Shown here one piece after another: positions 46,655 through 58,771 of a stretch of DNA of 64,000 nucleotides (positions are counted from its first letter, which is position 1; every line of letters starts with the position of its first letter). The position numbers and the translations under genes were made by a program. Origin of the DNA: Circinella umbellata (lineage: Eukaryota; Mucoromycota; Mucoromycetes; Mucorales; Lichtheimiaceae); the NCBI GenBank assembly GCA_025093555.1, contig JAIWNF010000003.1:310001-374000 (forward strand). Reading direction: 5' to 3'. The notes beneath the pieces were generated by a model. It did not search any database. It saw nothing but the letters and a program-made list of their open reading frames with translations, and had not been told where the DNA came from.

Positions 46655-49600
46655 TTACCAGTCTTCTTCGTCAGAAAAAACCTCTTCACCCCGTTTTCTT
46701 CGTTCCATACGCTCTTTCTTCTTTTTACGTAATTCTTTGGAACTCATTTTTTCCTTCTTCTTGACAGCCTTTATAGTATTTCCTTGAGCATCCACTTGAT
46801 CTTCTTGTTCCTCCTCCTTAATCACAGTAGATCCTTGACCAGATACCCAATTATGACCAGATGCAACAAGCTCACCATCATCTACCTTCCACACTTCTTG
46901 ACAAAGTGCTTCTGAAAATTCCCGATTGTGAGTAACAATCACGACACCGCCACCATACTCACGAATAGCGTTTGCCAAAGCACCCAATGATTCACGATCC
47001 AAATAATTGGTAGGTTCATCCAAAACAAGCATATGAGGTCGATTCCACATGGCAGCACCAATAACCAGTTTAACTTTTTGACCACCCGATAGACCACGAA
47101 TACGACTATGAGTTGCAAATTCAGGTTCCAATCCCACTTCGGTCAAATGTTTCTCGATTTCCTTGGCCGTAAGCGGACGATTCAAACCCATCTTGTGTGC
47201 TTCTTGTGCGTCAACTTCGGCAATCTTTTTACCAAAACCCATGGCTTCAAGTCGATTTCTTGGAATCCAAGTGTTTTCAATAGATGATTTACCAAGCCAA
47301 TGAACTTCGTATTCATAACTTTGTTTGAGTTTACGTCGTCCGACAATCTCTTCTACCACACGCTTTTCACCTTCAATAACAAAAGCTTGTGACATTTGTT
47401 TTTGTTCTTCTTCGGTGACAACGCGATCAACTTTTTCAAGTTCTTCACGGTCTTCACCAGTTGCATATCGCCATTGAATATATTCATTAGGAGTGATATC
47501 CAAGTGCTTTTCAATATGATGAAAAGCATGTTGAGCAACATATGCGATACGTAAATTGGGATGTTTCCAGACAGTACCAGTATCGGGTTCAATTTCACCA
47601 GTCAGAAGCTTAATTAAAGTTGATTTACCTTTTAGAAAAAAAGTCATAATAGAAAACAATGAATAAAAAACTGTCCTTCCTTTTATACATTGTTTTTTTA
47701 ATTATTATGTAAAAAAAAATCTAACTACCTGCACCGTTTGGACCGATGACAGCAACACGTGAAGCAAGCGAGCACTGCATTGTAATGTGCTTAAGTTGTT
47801 TACGAGAACTACCGGGATATTGGAAATCCACATCTTTCATCTTGAGAATCGCACGTTCCTTGGTTTTGACACCTTCCAAGTAACCCGGTTCTGGGAATCT
47901 GAAGGCAATTTGTGCGGCATCCAATGAATAATACGATTGAGCACGTGGGACTTTCTTGACAAATTCAGACAAATTACCTTTGTAACGCTTGAGTTTGTAA
48001 TTGCCTTCATAATGAATAATATCAGAGCATACATGATCTAAAAATCCAGAGTCGTGAGATACAATAATGGAAGTGACATGTTTAAGACCCAAAAGGTAAT
48101 TTTCCAACCATGCGACATTGACAACGTCCAAATGATTCGTTGGTTCATCAAGTAACAAAATATCAGCATTCATAAGCATAGCACGCGCCAATGCCAACTT
48201 CATCTTCCAACCACCAGAAAGCGAACCAATATTTTGAAACTTAACCATATCTTCAGTAAAACCATAATCGCGCAAAATTTTGGAAATTTCATCCTTGTTA
48301 CTATATTCAACGCCTTTCGATTGAGCAATAAAATCAACCAACCCTGTATCCGCTTGGGATCCATCAATATCATGTTCGACATAAACCGTCTTGAGTACTG
48401 ATTTGGGAGGGAAACCATCCAATTGTTCATTAGCAATAGCACGCATAAGGGTGGATTTACCGCATCCATTAGCACCGCACAAACCATAACGGCGACCACG
48501 CTTAAGTTTCAGTGCAGTTCGGTTTAATAGAATCTTGGCACCGTAAGCAAGTGAGAATTCACAATTACATAATTCTTCACCTTCATCATCATCTTCTTCC
48601 TCACCCGCATTTACATGAACAGCTTCTTCACAATGAGATAAGGCAGCTAATGCAAGTTTTTCAGCCTCCTTTTCTTGTTCTTCGCCCCACTCACCGGATT
48701 CACGACCAGAAACAAGTAGCCACGTAGAAGCATGTGGAGCGATTGCATCTACCCATGATTTCTTACTGAAATCTTTGGCCAAAGATAATGCTACAGCTAG
48801 TTCAACCATATATTTGCGCACAGGAGCCCAAAAGCCTTCAAGTTTAGTTGGCATTAGATGATCCAAAGTCTTAGTGACCTTCTCATTCTTTTCAGCGATA
48901 CTCAAGACTGTTTGATCGGCACCACCCACACGTTTCAATGTAGCTAAAGCCTTTTCTACTTGACTACGACATTCTGGATCGGCTACGACATCTTGAACGT
49001 GGTCCAAAGCAGGTAAAAGAACAGGTAAAAAGGGAGCAGCTACATCCGGATCATCGACCAATTTACACATGTTATCAATAATAACAGCAGACTTGCGCTT
49101 GATGGCAGTTTGTCGTTCACGTAAACCTCGACCCAATAAGGGTACCATAAGAGCGAGTGTGGCAGCGTCAACTTCTTGAACAAAAGTAGTTGCACCTAAC
49201 TGATGGATGGTTTCTGGTACATTATCTGGATGGTTAATACAATTGATCACGGCGGGAATAAACCGCTCAATATCCTTGTTATCCAAAAGTTCACAGCAGG
49301 TCCCCATACACTTTGTAGCAGCCTTTTTAACTTCAGCCTTAGTATCCCACATACAATCGGAAACGACAGGAATAATATCAGGGATACATGCCAACAATTG
49401 CATAGGGTTCTTCGTTGTCAATTCTTCAATGATTTTCAAGGAAAGCATCTTGGTAGGCCACTTACGAGAGTTTTCAAGACCATCAAAACAAATATGAAGA
49501 ATAAGACGGGTGGCGGTTGGATTGATATGTGTAACCAATTTAATTGCCAATTGAGCAGCCATGTCCTTGGTCTTTTGTTGTTTATCACCTTGTAAATCCA

Positions 49601-50003
49601 AAAGAGGAGCAATAAATGTAACCAGATGAGGTTCAAGTTGACCATGAAGGATAATGTTAGAATCAATCAAACAGTTGATAGTTTCCATGGCAGCAAGGAC
49701 CTGCGGAGACTTGATCTTTTTAGCAAATATTTCTGACGAAATAGCACTATCTAAGTGACATGTCTTAAGTGCGCGCACACCATAGTTGTCAGTATATTCT
49801 GCTGCTTGACGAGCCAAAGCTTGTCTTTCTTCATCCGTTTGTGCAGCAAATAATTTTTTAAGCACGTCCTTAGCTTCAGAAGCTTCTTTTTCACCAATGC
49901 GGATGCGTTTGGTTTTCATGAATTGTGCAAGATTACGAAGTTTGCTTTCATCAGCTGCAGCCGCAGCACCAGTAGCTGTGCTCGTACCAGGTAAAAATGA
50001 CAT
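46655..50003 (-). CDS. TEF3: Translation elongation factor 3 (EF-3), ABC-F ATPase
   Basis: This is the fungus-specific ribosome-bound ATPase that helps release deacylated tRNA from the E site. It has two exons, 50003-47729 and 47628-46655, with the intron falling inside the second Walker A (GPNGAG|KST), giving 1082 residues against the usual roughly 1045. Order: HEAT repeats (about 30-330), four-helix bundle, first ABC domain with Walker A GANGCGKST (510-518), signature LSGGW (594-598) and Walker B LLLDEPTNHLD (616-626). The second ABC domain has Walker A at about 754-762. The chromodomain-like insertion (YEYEVHWLG, NTWIPRNRLE) follows, then LSGGQK and LVLDEPTNYLD. A Lys/Arg-rich C-terminal tail for ribosome binding is present (KKEKMSSKELRKKKKERMER). 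All catalytic motifs are intact. The STE50-like gene lies 240 bp upstream on the same strand. Confidence 0.98.
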
Positions 50004-50242
50004 TACAGTTGTTGTAAGAAGAAAGAAAAACTTTTGAATTGATTGACTTTAACTTTTTTTTTGAACCAGGGGTTTTTTCTTTTTTTCAAATAGAACAGAA
50101 AAAATTATTGAATATGAAACCCTTGTTATGCATAAACACTACTTTAAGTTCTTATATGTGCCTGGTAAAAATGATTATCCATCAACAAAAAAAAAAAAAG
50201 CAGAGAAATAACATAAAGGGATTATATAGAAAAAGGCAAAAA

Positions 50243-52553
50243 TCACTTGTCATTTTGATTATTATTATTTTGCTCCATCATAATGGTATAAATTGCATTC
50301 GCTATACCACTTTCGAGGCCTAGTTCACTAAGAAAGTTATCCGAAGGTTTTCTATTTATAGTACCGGCACGTTTAACAGCGGGTGGAGTTACAGTGGTTG
50401 TGGTAGGTGGAGTATTCGTGGAAGAAGATGGTGTTTGACTAGAGGAGGTTTCAGATGATGTTGTTGTATTGTTATTACTATTGCTGTTATTATTAGGCGT
50501 ATTATTAGTAGGCGTATTATTATTATTATTATTATTATTATTCGAAGTAGTAGCAGAAGATGGTGTAGATGTGTTTATTGTATTGGTTGTTATGGCTGAC
50601 GAAGTTGAAGGAGTAGGTGTAGATATCGACGATGACATGACGGGGACAACTACTTCATATTCAACACGACCATATGTGATGGCTGTTTTTGGTTGTTCTA
50701 ATTGACCCTTCTTATTACTGTTGCTATTGCTGCCTGTGCTATTGCTGCTTGTGCTATGTTGAGGATGGTTCGATCGTGAATTACTATTGCTATGGTTATA
50801 TTGTTCATCGTCATAGGAGGGAGGTGCTGGTTTTGGAGCTGGTCTTGGAGAAGTAAATGCAGACATTTGTGATTGACTGGGAATGAACGGTTTATTATCC
50901 TTAACATGTTTTAGCACAAATACTGGATTCTGTTTCGCTTCCTTTAATTTGTGTGATATACGTAATGGATTTTCATCATATCCCAGCGCTCTCTCTAAAA
51001 AGTTGGTATATTCATTCAATTTAGCGAATTATTTAATAGCTAAATATGTATATAACATATGTATGTATTTACCTTGCATATTATCATGACTACCATATTG
51101 AATCCATAAGGAATACTGCTGCCAATCATCCAATACATTATACTTTTTTAATGCTGAAGTAATGACCTTAGAGCATGGGTCATCGAGTAAAAGCCGTACA
51201 TTTTTGGATGCTTCTAACTCGACCTTGGAACTATTGGATAGTTTCTCACCATATACTTTTATAGCGCCCCCATCATTAATCATAACACTTGATGAAGATT
51301 TAAGTTGATGTGACTATATTATAAAAAAATGTTAATTACCTTTGTATGGCTTAATAATAAGATCCCTGATGTCTACCATCTACATATGTATTGCTTATAA
51401 TATTAGCCTTCTTACCTCGTCAATTTGAGATCTTGAACTAGATGATTTATCGTGGTGGGACGAAGAAGATGTGGCGCCATTATTAAAATAATCTGAACCT
51501 GCGTGTAACGTTGATGTAGGAGGTGTCAATAAGTGTCCTGACTTGTGCTGCAAGGCGAAATAAGAGTGGCTTTTTTGCATAGCAGATGGTGTCGATGGTG
51601 ATTTATCGATCTCAAATACAGGTAGAGGCTATATACAAAAATACAAATATAATTAATATAATGATGTTAATAAGCTTCTATCTCTTTCATTTTTCAAACG
51701 GTTTCGATAACAATAGATAATAGAATTTACCTTTTTATCTTTGAACATTTTCCAAATTTGAACCATTTCTTCTCGTAATCGATATACTTCGTTTGTAACC
51801 CGACCAAGATCTTCAGTAAGTTGCTTTAAATGGCCATCTAAATTTGTATATAAACACGTAAATAAAAAAAGTTGAATTACAATATCGAATTAAAATATTC
51901 ATGAAAAAAATCTAACCTCGCTCTTGAAAAGCGGCTTCAATTTTTCGATAATCAGCCATTCCATTTTGTCCAAGCCAATCCTGTATAAATATAATAATTA
52001 GTTTATATGTATATATAAAAAGTTGTCAACTTATATAATCTGTTACATTTTCATATAAAACAGCTGGATAAATAAGTTGTTTTATATCTAGGTTAGTCAA
52101 ATATTATATTAAAGCTTTTATTATAATTATTATTTTCTCTTATGGTTTCTCTTGCTTTTTGAAATGACTACTTACTGGGAGGAACATAATCCCATTCGTT
52201 TAAAGGTATGCGCCATAGTGCTTTAAGGGTATATATATGTTTGAGAATATCCATTCGTTGTCCGACTGAATGCATTGATAAATCTTTAAGTGTTTCGTGA
52301 TCAAGATTAACCAAGACGTCACCCGTGATGCCATGTTCTATTATTATTATGGTTTTATTATTAAGAAAAGAAGGAACTATCATTAATATATATATCAAGA
52401 GACACATACGTAGTTTTTTCTCTCTCTTTTTCACAGTTTTTCTTCTTTTTTTTCTATATATTTACCTTTGAACTGTTTTTCATAAGAACCATAACCTATT
52501 GATGTCAACCATTTGTTCACTTTATTCTCATCCCATTGTAATACGTTTTCCAT
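50243..52553 (-). CDS. STE50: Ste50-like SAM and Ras-association adaptor
   Basis: This is a cytosolic adaptor of the type that couples Cdc42/Ras signals to the Ste11 MAPKKK. Eight exons in transcript order are 52553-52466, 52337-52176, 52087-52047, 51980-51917, 51837-51731, 51628-51416, 51313-51073 and 50994-50243, giving 555 residues. The SAM domain is residues 1-75 (WDENKVNKWLTSIGYGSYE, then HGITGDVLVNLDHETLKDL, RMDILKHI). A coiled coil follows (LKQLTEDLGRVTNEVYRLRE), then a Ser/Thr-rich linker. The RA domain runs about 235-345 (GGAIKVYGEKL, LEASKNVRLLLDD, QERALGYDENPLRISHKL, FVLKHV). The 41-nt exon 3 is inferred because exons 2 and 4 do not join in frame; a CTAAC branch site precedes it. 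The C-terminal half is poly-Asn/Thr/Ser and poorly conserved. It is divergent from the WIP-like gene, with 182 bp between ATGs. Confidence 0.88.
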
Positions 52554-52735
52554 ATTGGTCAACTTGAAACCGACAACTTTGTAAAAGTGCCTCTCCCAAA
52601 ATAAAAATCAAAAAAGCTCGCTTTTTTCGTCGGTGCTGCAAAATATCAAAAAAGAGGCAATCCATAATACGTATAATTTTAAAGTTCTCGGTTTATAATA
52701 CAGTAATTATAACTCGATTTTCTAACTGCTTTACG
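52554..52735. promoter_or_regulatory. Shared divergent promoter region
   Basis: Only 182 bp separate the start codons of the Ste50-like gene (minus) and the WIP-like gene (plus), so both core promoters must lie here. No specific factor site is claimed. Confidence 0.55.
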
Positions 52736-53267
52736 ATGCGACGTTCAGTGCCACCTCCACCTCCACAACGAGGAGCTCCACCATCTTCTTCACCCGTTAC
52801 TAGTGACAACAACAATAATAATGGTAACACCAACATGCAATCACCTCATTTAAGAATGAGTACCATTCCAGTTCAATCATCCTATGCTTCTTTCGATGTT
52901 CAAATTCCAGAGCCTCCGCAAACAGAAGCAGGCAAATGGACTTTTCATTCACAGAAAGATTTTCCACCACCTCCACCATTCGAGAAAAAATTACGGCGAT
53001 ACCCTACTGGCGCAGAATCTGGCTCTTGTAAGCTTATATATACATAAATAACTAACCCTTTTCACTTTTAGTGTGTAAATATTACAACTTATTTAACAAG
53101 AGGAACTTGGTATATTTTAATATTTATTAGCCATACCTGTCGATCTTTCGCATTTAACAGCTTACAGCTAAAAATTGACTATTTGTTTCCTAGCAACAAT
53201 GACCCTTGAAAATGATAGTTCTATTTTCGTACTCTTTCGTCCCCCTCGCCCTCCTTCGAATTTTTAA
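52736..53267 (+). CDS. Short WIP/verprolin-like protein (WASP-binding tail)
   Basis: Two exons, 52736-53027 and 53194-53267, encode 121 residues. The T|CA junction gives GSSTMTLEND. The protein opens with MRRSVPPPPPQRGAPP, a profilin/SH3-type poly-proline stretch. After a polar linker it has GKWTFHSQKDFPPPPPFEKK then LRRYPTG. This pattern (F/W-x-FH, about 5 residues, PPP-x-PF/Y, about 10 residues, YP-S/T) is that of the WASP-binding region at the C-terminus of WIP and yeast verprolin. It ends in FRPPRPPSNF. The N-terminal WH2 actin-binding motif of WIP (KKT/LRKT) is not seen, and there is no room upstream because the Ste50 gene starts 182 bp away. It may bind a WASP/Las17 WH1 domain without actin monomer binding. 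Assignment rests on motif pattern alone. Confidence 0.65.
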
Positions 53268-53754
53268 AGCGCATATCATACATAAAAAGAAAAAAAATAA
53301 TGGTATTGGCAAAACACAACCACTATATATAAAATATATTTGCAATTCCAAAAAAAAATCGTCGACAAGTGAACATTATGAATTTATAGTGATCCTTATA
53401 TATTATTTGAATATCACTACAATATTATTTCTATTTGCTCCCAAATTGTCAATGATCAATCGTTTTGGCCGTCGTACTCAATTTCCTTCTTCTATCACTC
53501 TTCATATATGCAAAAAAAAAGTCGAGCTTTTTGTTTTTTTTTGTTTTAACGAGCTTCAAATTGAACCACTAGTAAAGAAAAACAAATTTTCCTACCTTCA
53601 TACTATCATCCAAAAATTCCCCCATAGCATCACATGCCACATTCTTTCTGTCATTGCAGCAACACTTCATTAAGAACAGTAAGATCTCTTCTATTGCTAT
53701 TATTATAATTACAATCACAAATATGGTAACAGCGATCATTTATTTATTTATAGT
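53268..53754. other. 3' spacer between converging genes
   Basis: Intergenic DNA between the WIP-like gene and the F-box gene. A 155-codon open frame at 53206-53673 overlaps the end of the WIP-like gene in another frame and has no recognisable features. Confidence 0.5.
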
Positions 53755-55791
53755 TTACTTCTTGTAATAGCTTACATCGCTATATTGCTCAGCAGTTAAT
53801 GTGCTTCCTTCTTCATTAATTAACGAAAAGTGCCATCTTTTTGCTATTAAATTGATTTTGCCTAGGGTAATCTCGATTTTGTCCTTGCTGGGAAATTTTG
53901 CGCCAGTCCCATCGCTATAACGAAGATAGATATCAAGCTTTGGTATCATAGGTACTTTATCTTGACTTGTTATTGTAGTTGTAGAACGAGCTAATATTAA
54001 ATTGTCCAGTAAATACTGATCTATATCTTCAATTGTTACATTACTACAATACTTAAGTGTCAGTTCTTCCAAATAACATCCTAATTTTGATGATCCAATG
54101 GAAGACAGCACCTTGGGGGTTATATTTGTTACATTATCCAACGATAATTTGGTTAATTTTTGTCGTTGTGCGGAAGAAAATCTTTTGTTGTTTCCATCAT
54201 CAGCAATAATGCTTTTGAACAAGGTTTCAAATTGATATGATCCAATCGCATTACAATTCTTCAGATGTAGTTCTTGTAACGGTTTCTTTCTTAATGGTCC
54301 ATCGCCAGAAGAAGTCAGCATGATAAGCGATTCCAGGTGTATATTCATTTCTTTTAAACCAGATACAGCAAGATATGACAGGTTGGGTATAGAATATGAA
54401 AGGAACCGGGATAGCCCATGTAGAGTTATAATAGGCGGTGATGACGATGTATTCTTGATAATGATTGACCTCTCTTCTTCTTCTTCGCTATCATCGTCCC
54501 TATTTTCGTCATTGCTGTCATCTTCATTTTCACCATCGTTACCATTGTCCTCAAAGTAGTAACAATTACCGCTCAGCGATACATGCTGCAGATATGGGAA
54601 TTGAAAAGACGATAACAATTCACCGCGATAACGTAAGAGCTTAGTAGACTCAATATTCAGAACTCGCAAGCTTTTGTGATATTTCTCGATAAGCATTGAA
54701 AATAAGTATCGAGTGGTTGGCTTGTAAAATTCGTCATTTATATCATTAACTATAAGGTGCTTCAACCTGCTTTTTTTGGTACTCATAGACAAATTTTTAA
54801 TATTATTGCTGTAGTCATTTATCATCGCTGTGCTTGTCCCTGTTGCCATTGCCGCTGCTGTTGTCATTTTCTGTAGTAAACTACGTCTTTTTTTGGCAAG
54901 TGTTATTAACTGGAGTTTGTTTGTATAAGGATAGCAAACAAAAAGCACAAGTGTTGAGACTCGGGTACAATGATGATGCAAAATGTCCATAAATGATGAT
55001 GCACTATGTTCGATACTTTGTAAGTCTAGTTCTAGTTGTTCGACGTTAGGTAGCACTACCAAAAGATCTTTTATTTCAAAGTGACCTCTACTGTTGGGTA
55101 TAATCAAAACCAGGTCTCGCAGACGTTGGTGCTGAAAATCTTTCGATTCAAACGATGGTTTCCAACGGCGAATATTATGGATCGATCCAATATAGTAAAG
55201 CTTTTCGAGATTTGGACATTCACGTAAAATCATGTCTGGAGCAGGTGAAACGAAGTATTGTTCATTACCAGTATCATGACTACGAAAGACAAGAGATAAA
55301 CTGGTAAGCATTGAACCCCATCGACTCGTCAATTGTGAGAAACAGGACTCTTTCACAACTAGCACACACAAATCAACTAAAAAAGTACTATTATTAGTAA
55401 ATGGATATACTACTATATATCATTATCAGCCGCTTTGGTATTATCACGTACTTTTAGTTATTGCGCTGCATTTTAGATCGGCTACTAGAAAATTGATTAC
55501 TGATAATACGTGAGTTCCATTTCCTACTGTTATTTTTATGTGCTTTACAAAAGTCCTTTTGACATATTCTTTGTATGGTAGAAGGCCCTTGATAAATCTG
55601 GTTCCGTCACAAGCGTCGTTACTGTAGGCCTTGTCATAGTCATACGTCGAAAGCTGCTCCCACATGGCAGGATGATTTAACATGAGAATTCTCCAATCAC
55701 GACAGATTCTTGAAAATACCCAACGATCAGGGAATGGTAAATATCTTAAAATGACATCGACAATTTCAGGAGGTAATGATTTCAACAGCAT
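53755..55791 (-). CDS. F-box/leucine-rich-repeat protein
   Basis: This is a substrate receptor for an SCF-type ubiquitin ligase. It has two exons, 55791-55452 and 55376-53755, giving 653 residues. The first ATG in frame is at 55791; the frame is open further upstream only with a GTG. The F-box is residues 4-45: SLPPEIVDVILRYLPFPDRW, then SRICRDWRILMLNHPAMW. The remainder has degenerate leucine-rich repeats (NLEKLYYIGSI, NVEQLELDLQSI, LKHLIVNDI, YLQHVSLSGNCYY, LQELHLKNCNAIG, LEELTLKYCSNV) interrupted by an acidic insert (DGENEDDSNDENRDDDSEEE) at about 400-430. Fungal genomes often carry many such genes; the target is unknown. Confidence 0.87.
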
Positions 55792-56577
55792 TGGTAATAT
55801 GTTTTTTATTTCAGTATCAGAATGAAGAGCTAAGTGTAACACAAACTATGAGCCAAACAAAAGCATAACAGCTGAACACAACCATTAAACCAAAGTTTTA
55901 TACACTAACTCTTTTTGTATTCTTTATAGCCACCTGTACAACATGGGAATACAATGTAGACAACATTAGCATTTTTTATGTACCTACTGTTTAAAGACCA
56001 TGCATGATTCTTTATATTTAACAATAATGCTTCTTCTTTTTTAACATTGTTTCTAATCGAAATGATGTTATTATTATCAATAATAAGTATATATCCTGTT
56101 CGCTTTTGTACTATATAAGAGTAGTATCAGTATTAGTAATCGACATCCATTCATTAATATTTACAAAGTATCTCTCAAAAAGTTGCATCGGTGATTTGAG
56201 AACAATTACCCATAAATTTTAATAATTCTTGTATTGACCTTCTAAACTACAACTCGTAGTAATGTGACAAACTATACAGTGTGTACATAGTTAAATCAAC
56301 GAGTATAATGAGATAAGAGCATCAACAATTATCTGGGGTCAACTTAATGTAACATGATGGATAAGCTTTTAGATGAAAAATCAGCCACCACCTTATTACG
56401 TTGATTAAAACCAGCTTTTTTTTTCGTTTTGCTTCTCCTACACACACTTTTCTTTCTTCACTTGAATCCACTCCCCCCTTTCCTTTCCTTTTATTCACCT
56501 CCCTCTTTAAGCTCGAAGCAAAGTACAGCTATTATCCACCGTCACCCCTTGTTACATATATTATCTCAAACTTTAAT
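55792..56577. other. Divergent promoter spacer
   Basis: AT-rich region between the starts of the F-box gene (minus) and the VanZ-like gene (plus). It presumably carries both promoters. No specific site was identified. Confidence 0.5.
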
Positions 56578-57165
56578 ATGCGACTTCGCATATTGTTGGT
56601 TCTTTTCTTTTTGCTCCTGCTTCTAGGCATTCTTGGTTTTGCTCCCATTGATTTGCATGACAAGATCAGCGATAAAGTACTTCATTTTTCAGCATTTACC
56701 ATCCTTGCCATCTGCTTATACTTTTTATGGAATTTATCTTATAAACGTAATTTAGCATTGTCTTCTATTGTTCTTTATTCGATTGCAATTATGAGTGAAT
56801 GCATTCAAGGACTTTTACCGGTAAGTAGTATAGCAACAAAGTTTAAATTCCTGCAACCGAAGTGAACAATCTTCAAAACCTTTTTTTTTTTTTGACTCCT
56901 TAAAAATAAATTTAATAATATACATTTTTTGTTTTATTAGTACCGTACATTTGATGGGTATGATATATTAGCCAATCTTATGGGTGGTTCGATTGGGTTA
57001 TTGAGTGCTTTTGCTATTGATTATTTCTTTACGTCTCGACGAGAACATCAAAGAAGATGGGGTGGTAAACGAGAAGCAGAATATCAGCGGGCATTAATGG
57101 ATGAAATGGATTTAGGAGATGAAATAGAGGAAAGTGATGATGAACGGCAAAAAATGTTACCTTAA
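56578..57165 (+). CDS. VanZ-like small membrane protein
   Basis: Two exons, 56578-56820 and 56941-57165, encode 155 residues. The start is the ATG at 56578, directly before a hydrophobic helix (RILLVLFFLLLLLGILGF). The VanZ-like pattern is present: DKISDKVLHFSAFTILAICL (helix 2 region with D-K-x-x-H-F), an E in MSECIQGLLP, then RTFDGYDILANLMGGSIGLL. These match the conserved D-K-x-x-H, E-x-x-Q and R-x-x-D-x-x-D-x-x-x-N/N-x-x-G signatures of the family. There are four predicted helices. The C-terminus is a charged cytosolic tail (EMDLGDEIEESDDER). The function of eukaryotic VanZ-like proteins is not known. Confidence 0.85.
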
Positions 57166-57429
57166 TTAATAATGAATTCATGATTAATGATGGATGATGA
57201 CGATAATTAGAATACCCCTTTCAAATTAATTCTGTTTTTCTTTTCTTTTTATTTATAATACGTAAATTTGTAACCTGTAATGTCGTTTTGTTTTTTGTAT
57301 AATAATAAATCATAATAATAGTAATAAAGCAAATCAAGAAAGAAGAAAGAAAGACAAAATAATATAATAAAAACATTAATAGCTATAATTATAATTTGTA
57401 ATATGATGCTATAAAATAATAATCAGAGA

Positions 57430-58720
57430 TTAAAAGACAATATGTGCAGCAACAATACGCTGAAGCTCTTGCTATTAAAATTTTAAAGAAGAAAAAAAAG
57501 AAATGTAATTAATGGACTATTACATATAAATAATTGGATGAATGGTTGGAAAAAAAGTAAATTTACCTCATCGATAGCTGCTTCATTTTGTGTTGTTGGT
57601 GTAGCTACGGTAGCTGGACGCCGTACCACTTGTTGCTTTGATGATAACTTACTGCTACCACTACTACTATTAGCTCGTTCTTTTTGTGACCCCCTATTAT
57701 CTTCATTTTGTTTACTATTTACTGTTGTAGTTGCAGATGTACTATCCTCTTGAGGAGCATCTTCTTGATCTTCCGTCACAGTTCCACTTGATGTTGATGA
57801 AGATGCTGATGACTCTGATTGATCCGTACTGCTTTGCTGTATTTCTTCAGTAATAAGAGTCGAATGAGACTTTTTACGCACTGCAAAAGATCCATCAGGT
57901 CGATTCCAAGGATGAAATTCATATCCGCCTTCATCTTCCCATTTAGAACTTTCCCTGCTTTGCAAATAATCTACACCGCGTGTTACTAATAAGAATAAAT
58001 CATCGATTTCTGATGCCTGCTGTGGATATCCACTAGAAGGGACACTACTATGAGACATGTGATCACCTTTATCGGCCACCGACGCTTTATCATTAGTTAC
58101 TGCTACTGTAGTAGTGGTGGATGTAATATTGGTATCACTGTTATCATTGGGAGTGCTTGTACAAGTCGTGGATGCTATGGATGCAGCTGTTCCACTCGAT
58201 ATGATTAATGTAGAAGAAGGCGATGAAGATATTTCTGGTGCTGGTTTTTGCTGGTGCTGCTGTTCAGGAGTATCAGATTTAGTTTTACTGGCATGCTTAG
58301 GGTCATCTTGTTGGTCGGATCGTTGACTATCCATCCACATGGTATACTGTGCTTGAATATCAGAATCACCCCCTTGTTTCGGTGGTACGTTCGTAGGTCT
58401 GTCTTCAGTATCGTTATCTTCGTCGCTTGAATCGTCGCTTAAATCTACAGCCTCTCTAACAACATCGTCGTCGTCGTCGTCATCATCATCCGAAGAAAGT
58501 GAAGATAACGATGAAACATTACTGTCGTTGACAATTTCTGGATCAATCATACTTGTGTCACTAGCTGAAGCAGCAGCGCCTGCTATAGCTGCAAAAGGTG
58601 TCCCTGGTGTTGTAGAAGATGAATGTGTCTGGTCCTGTTCTGTTGGTGCACATGATGATGTATGTTCGCTTGGTTTTGGAGAAATTGCTCTATTAATACT
58701 TGATGATGATCCGCCATTGC

Positions 58721-58771
<51 letters not shown>

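Noticed and set aside
53206..53673. 155-codon plus-strand frame beginning within the WIP-like gene's last exon
   Set aside because: It overlaps the supported exon in another frame and reads as low-complexity AT-derived sequence.
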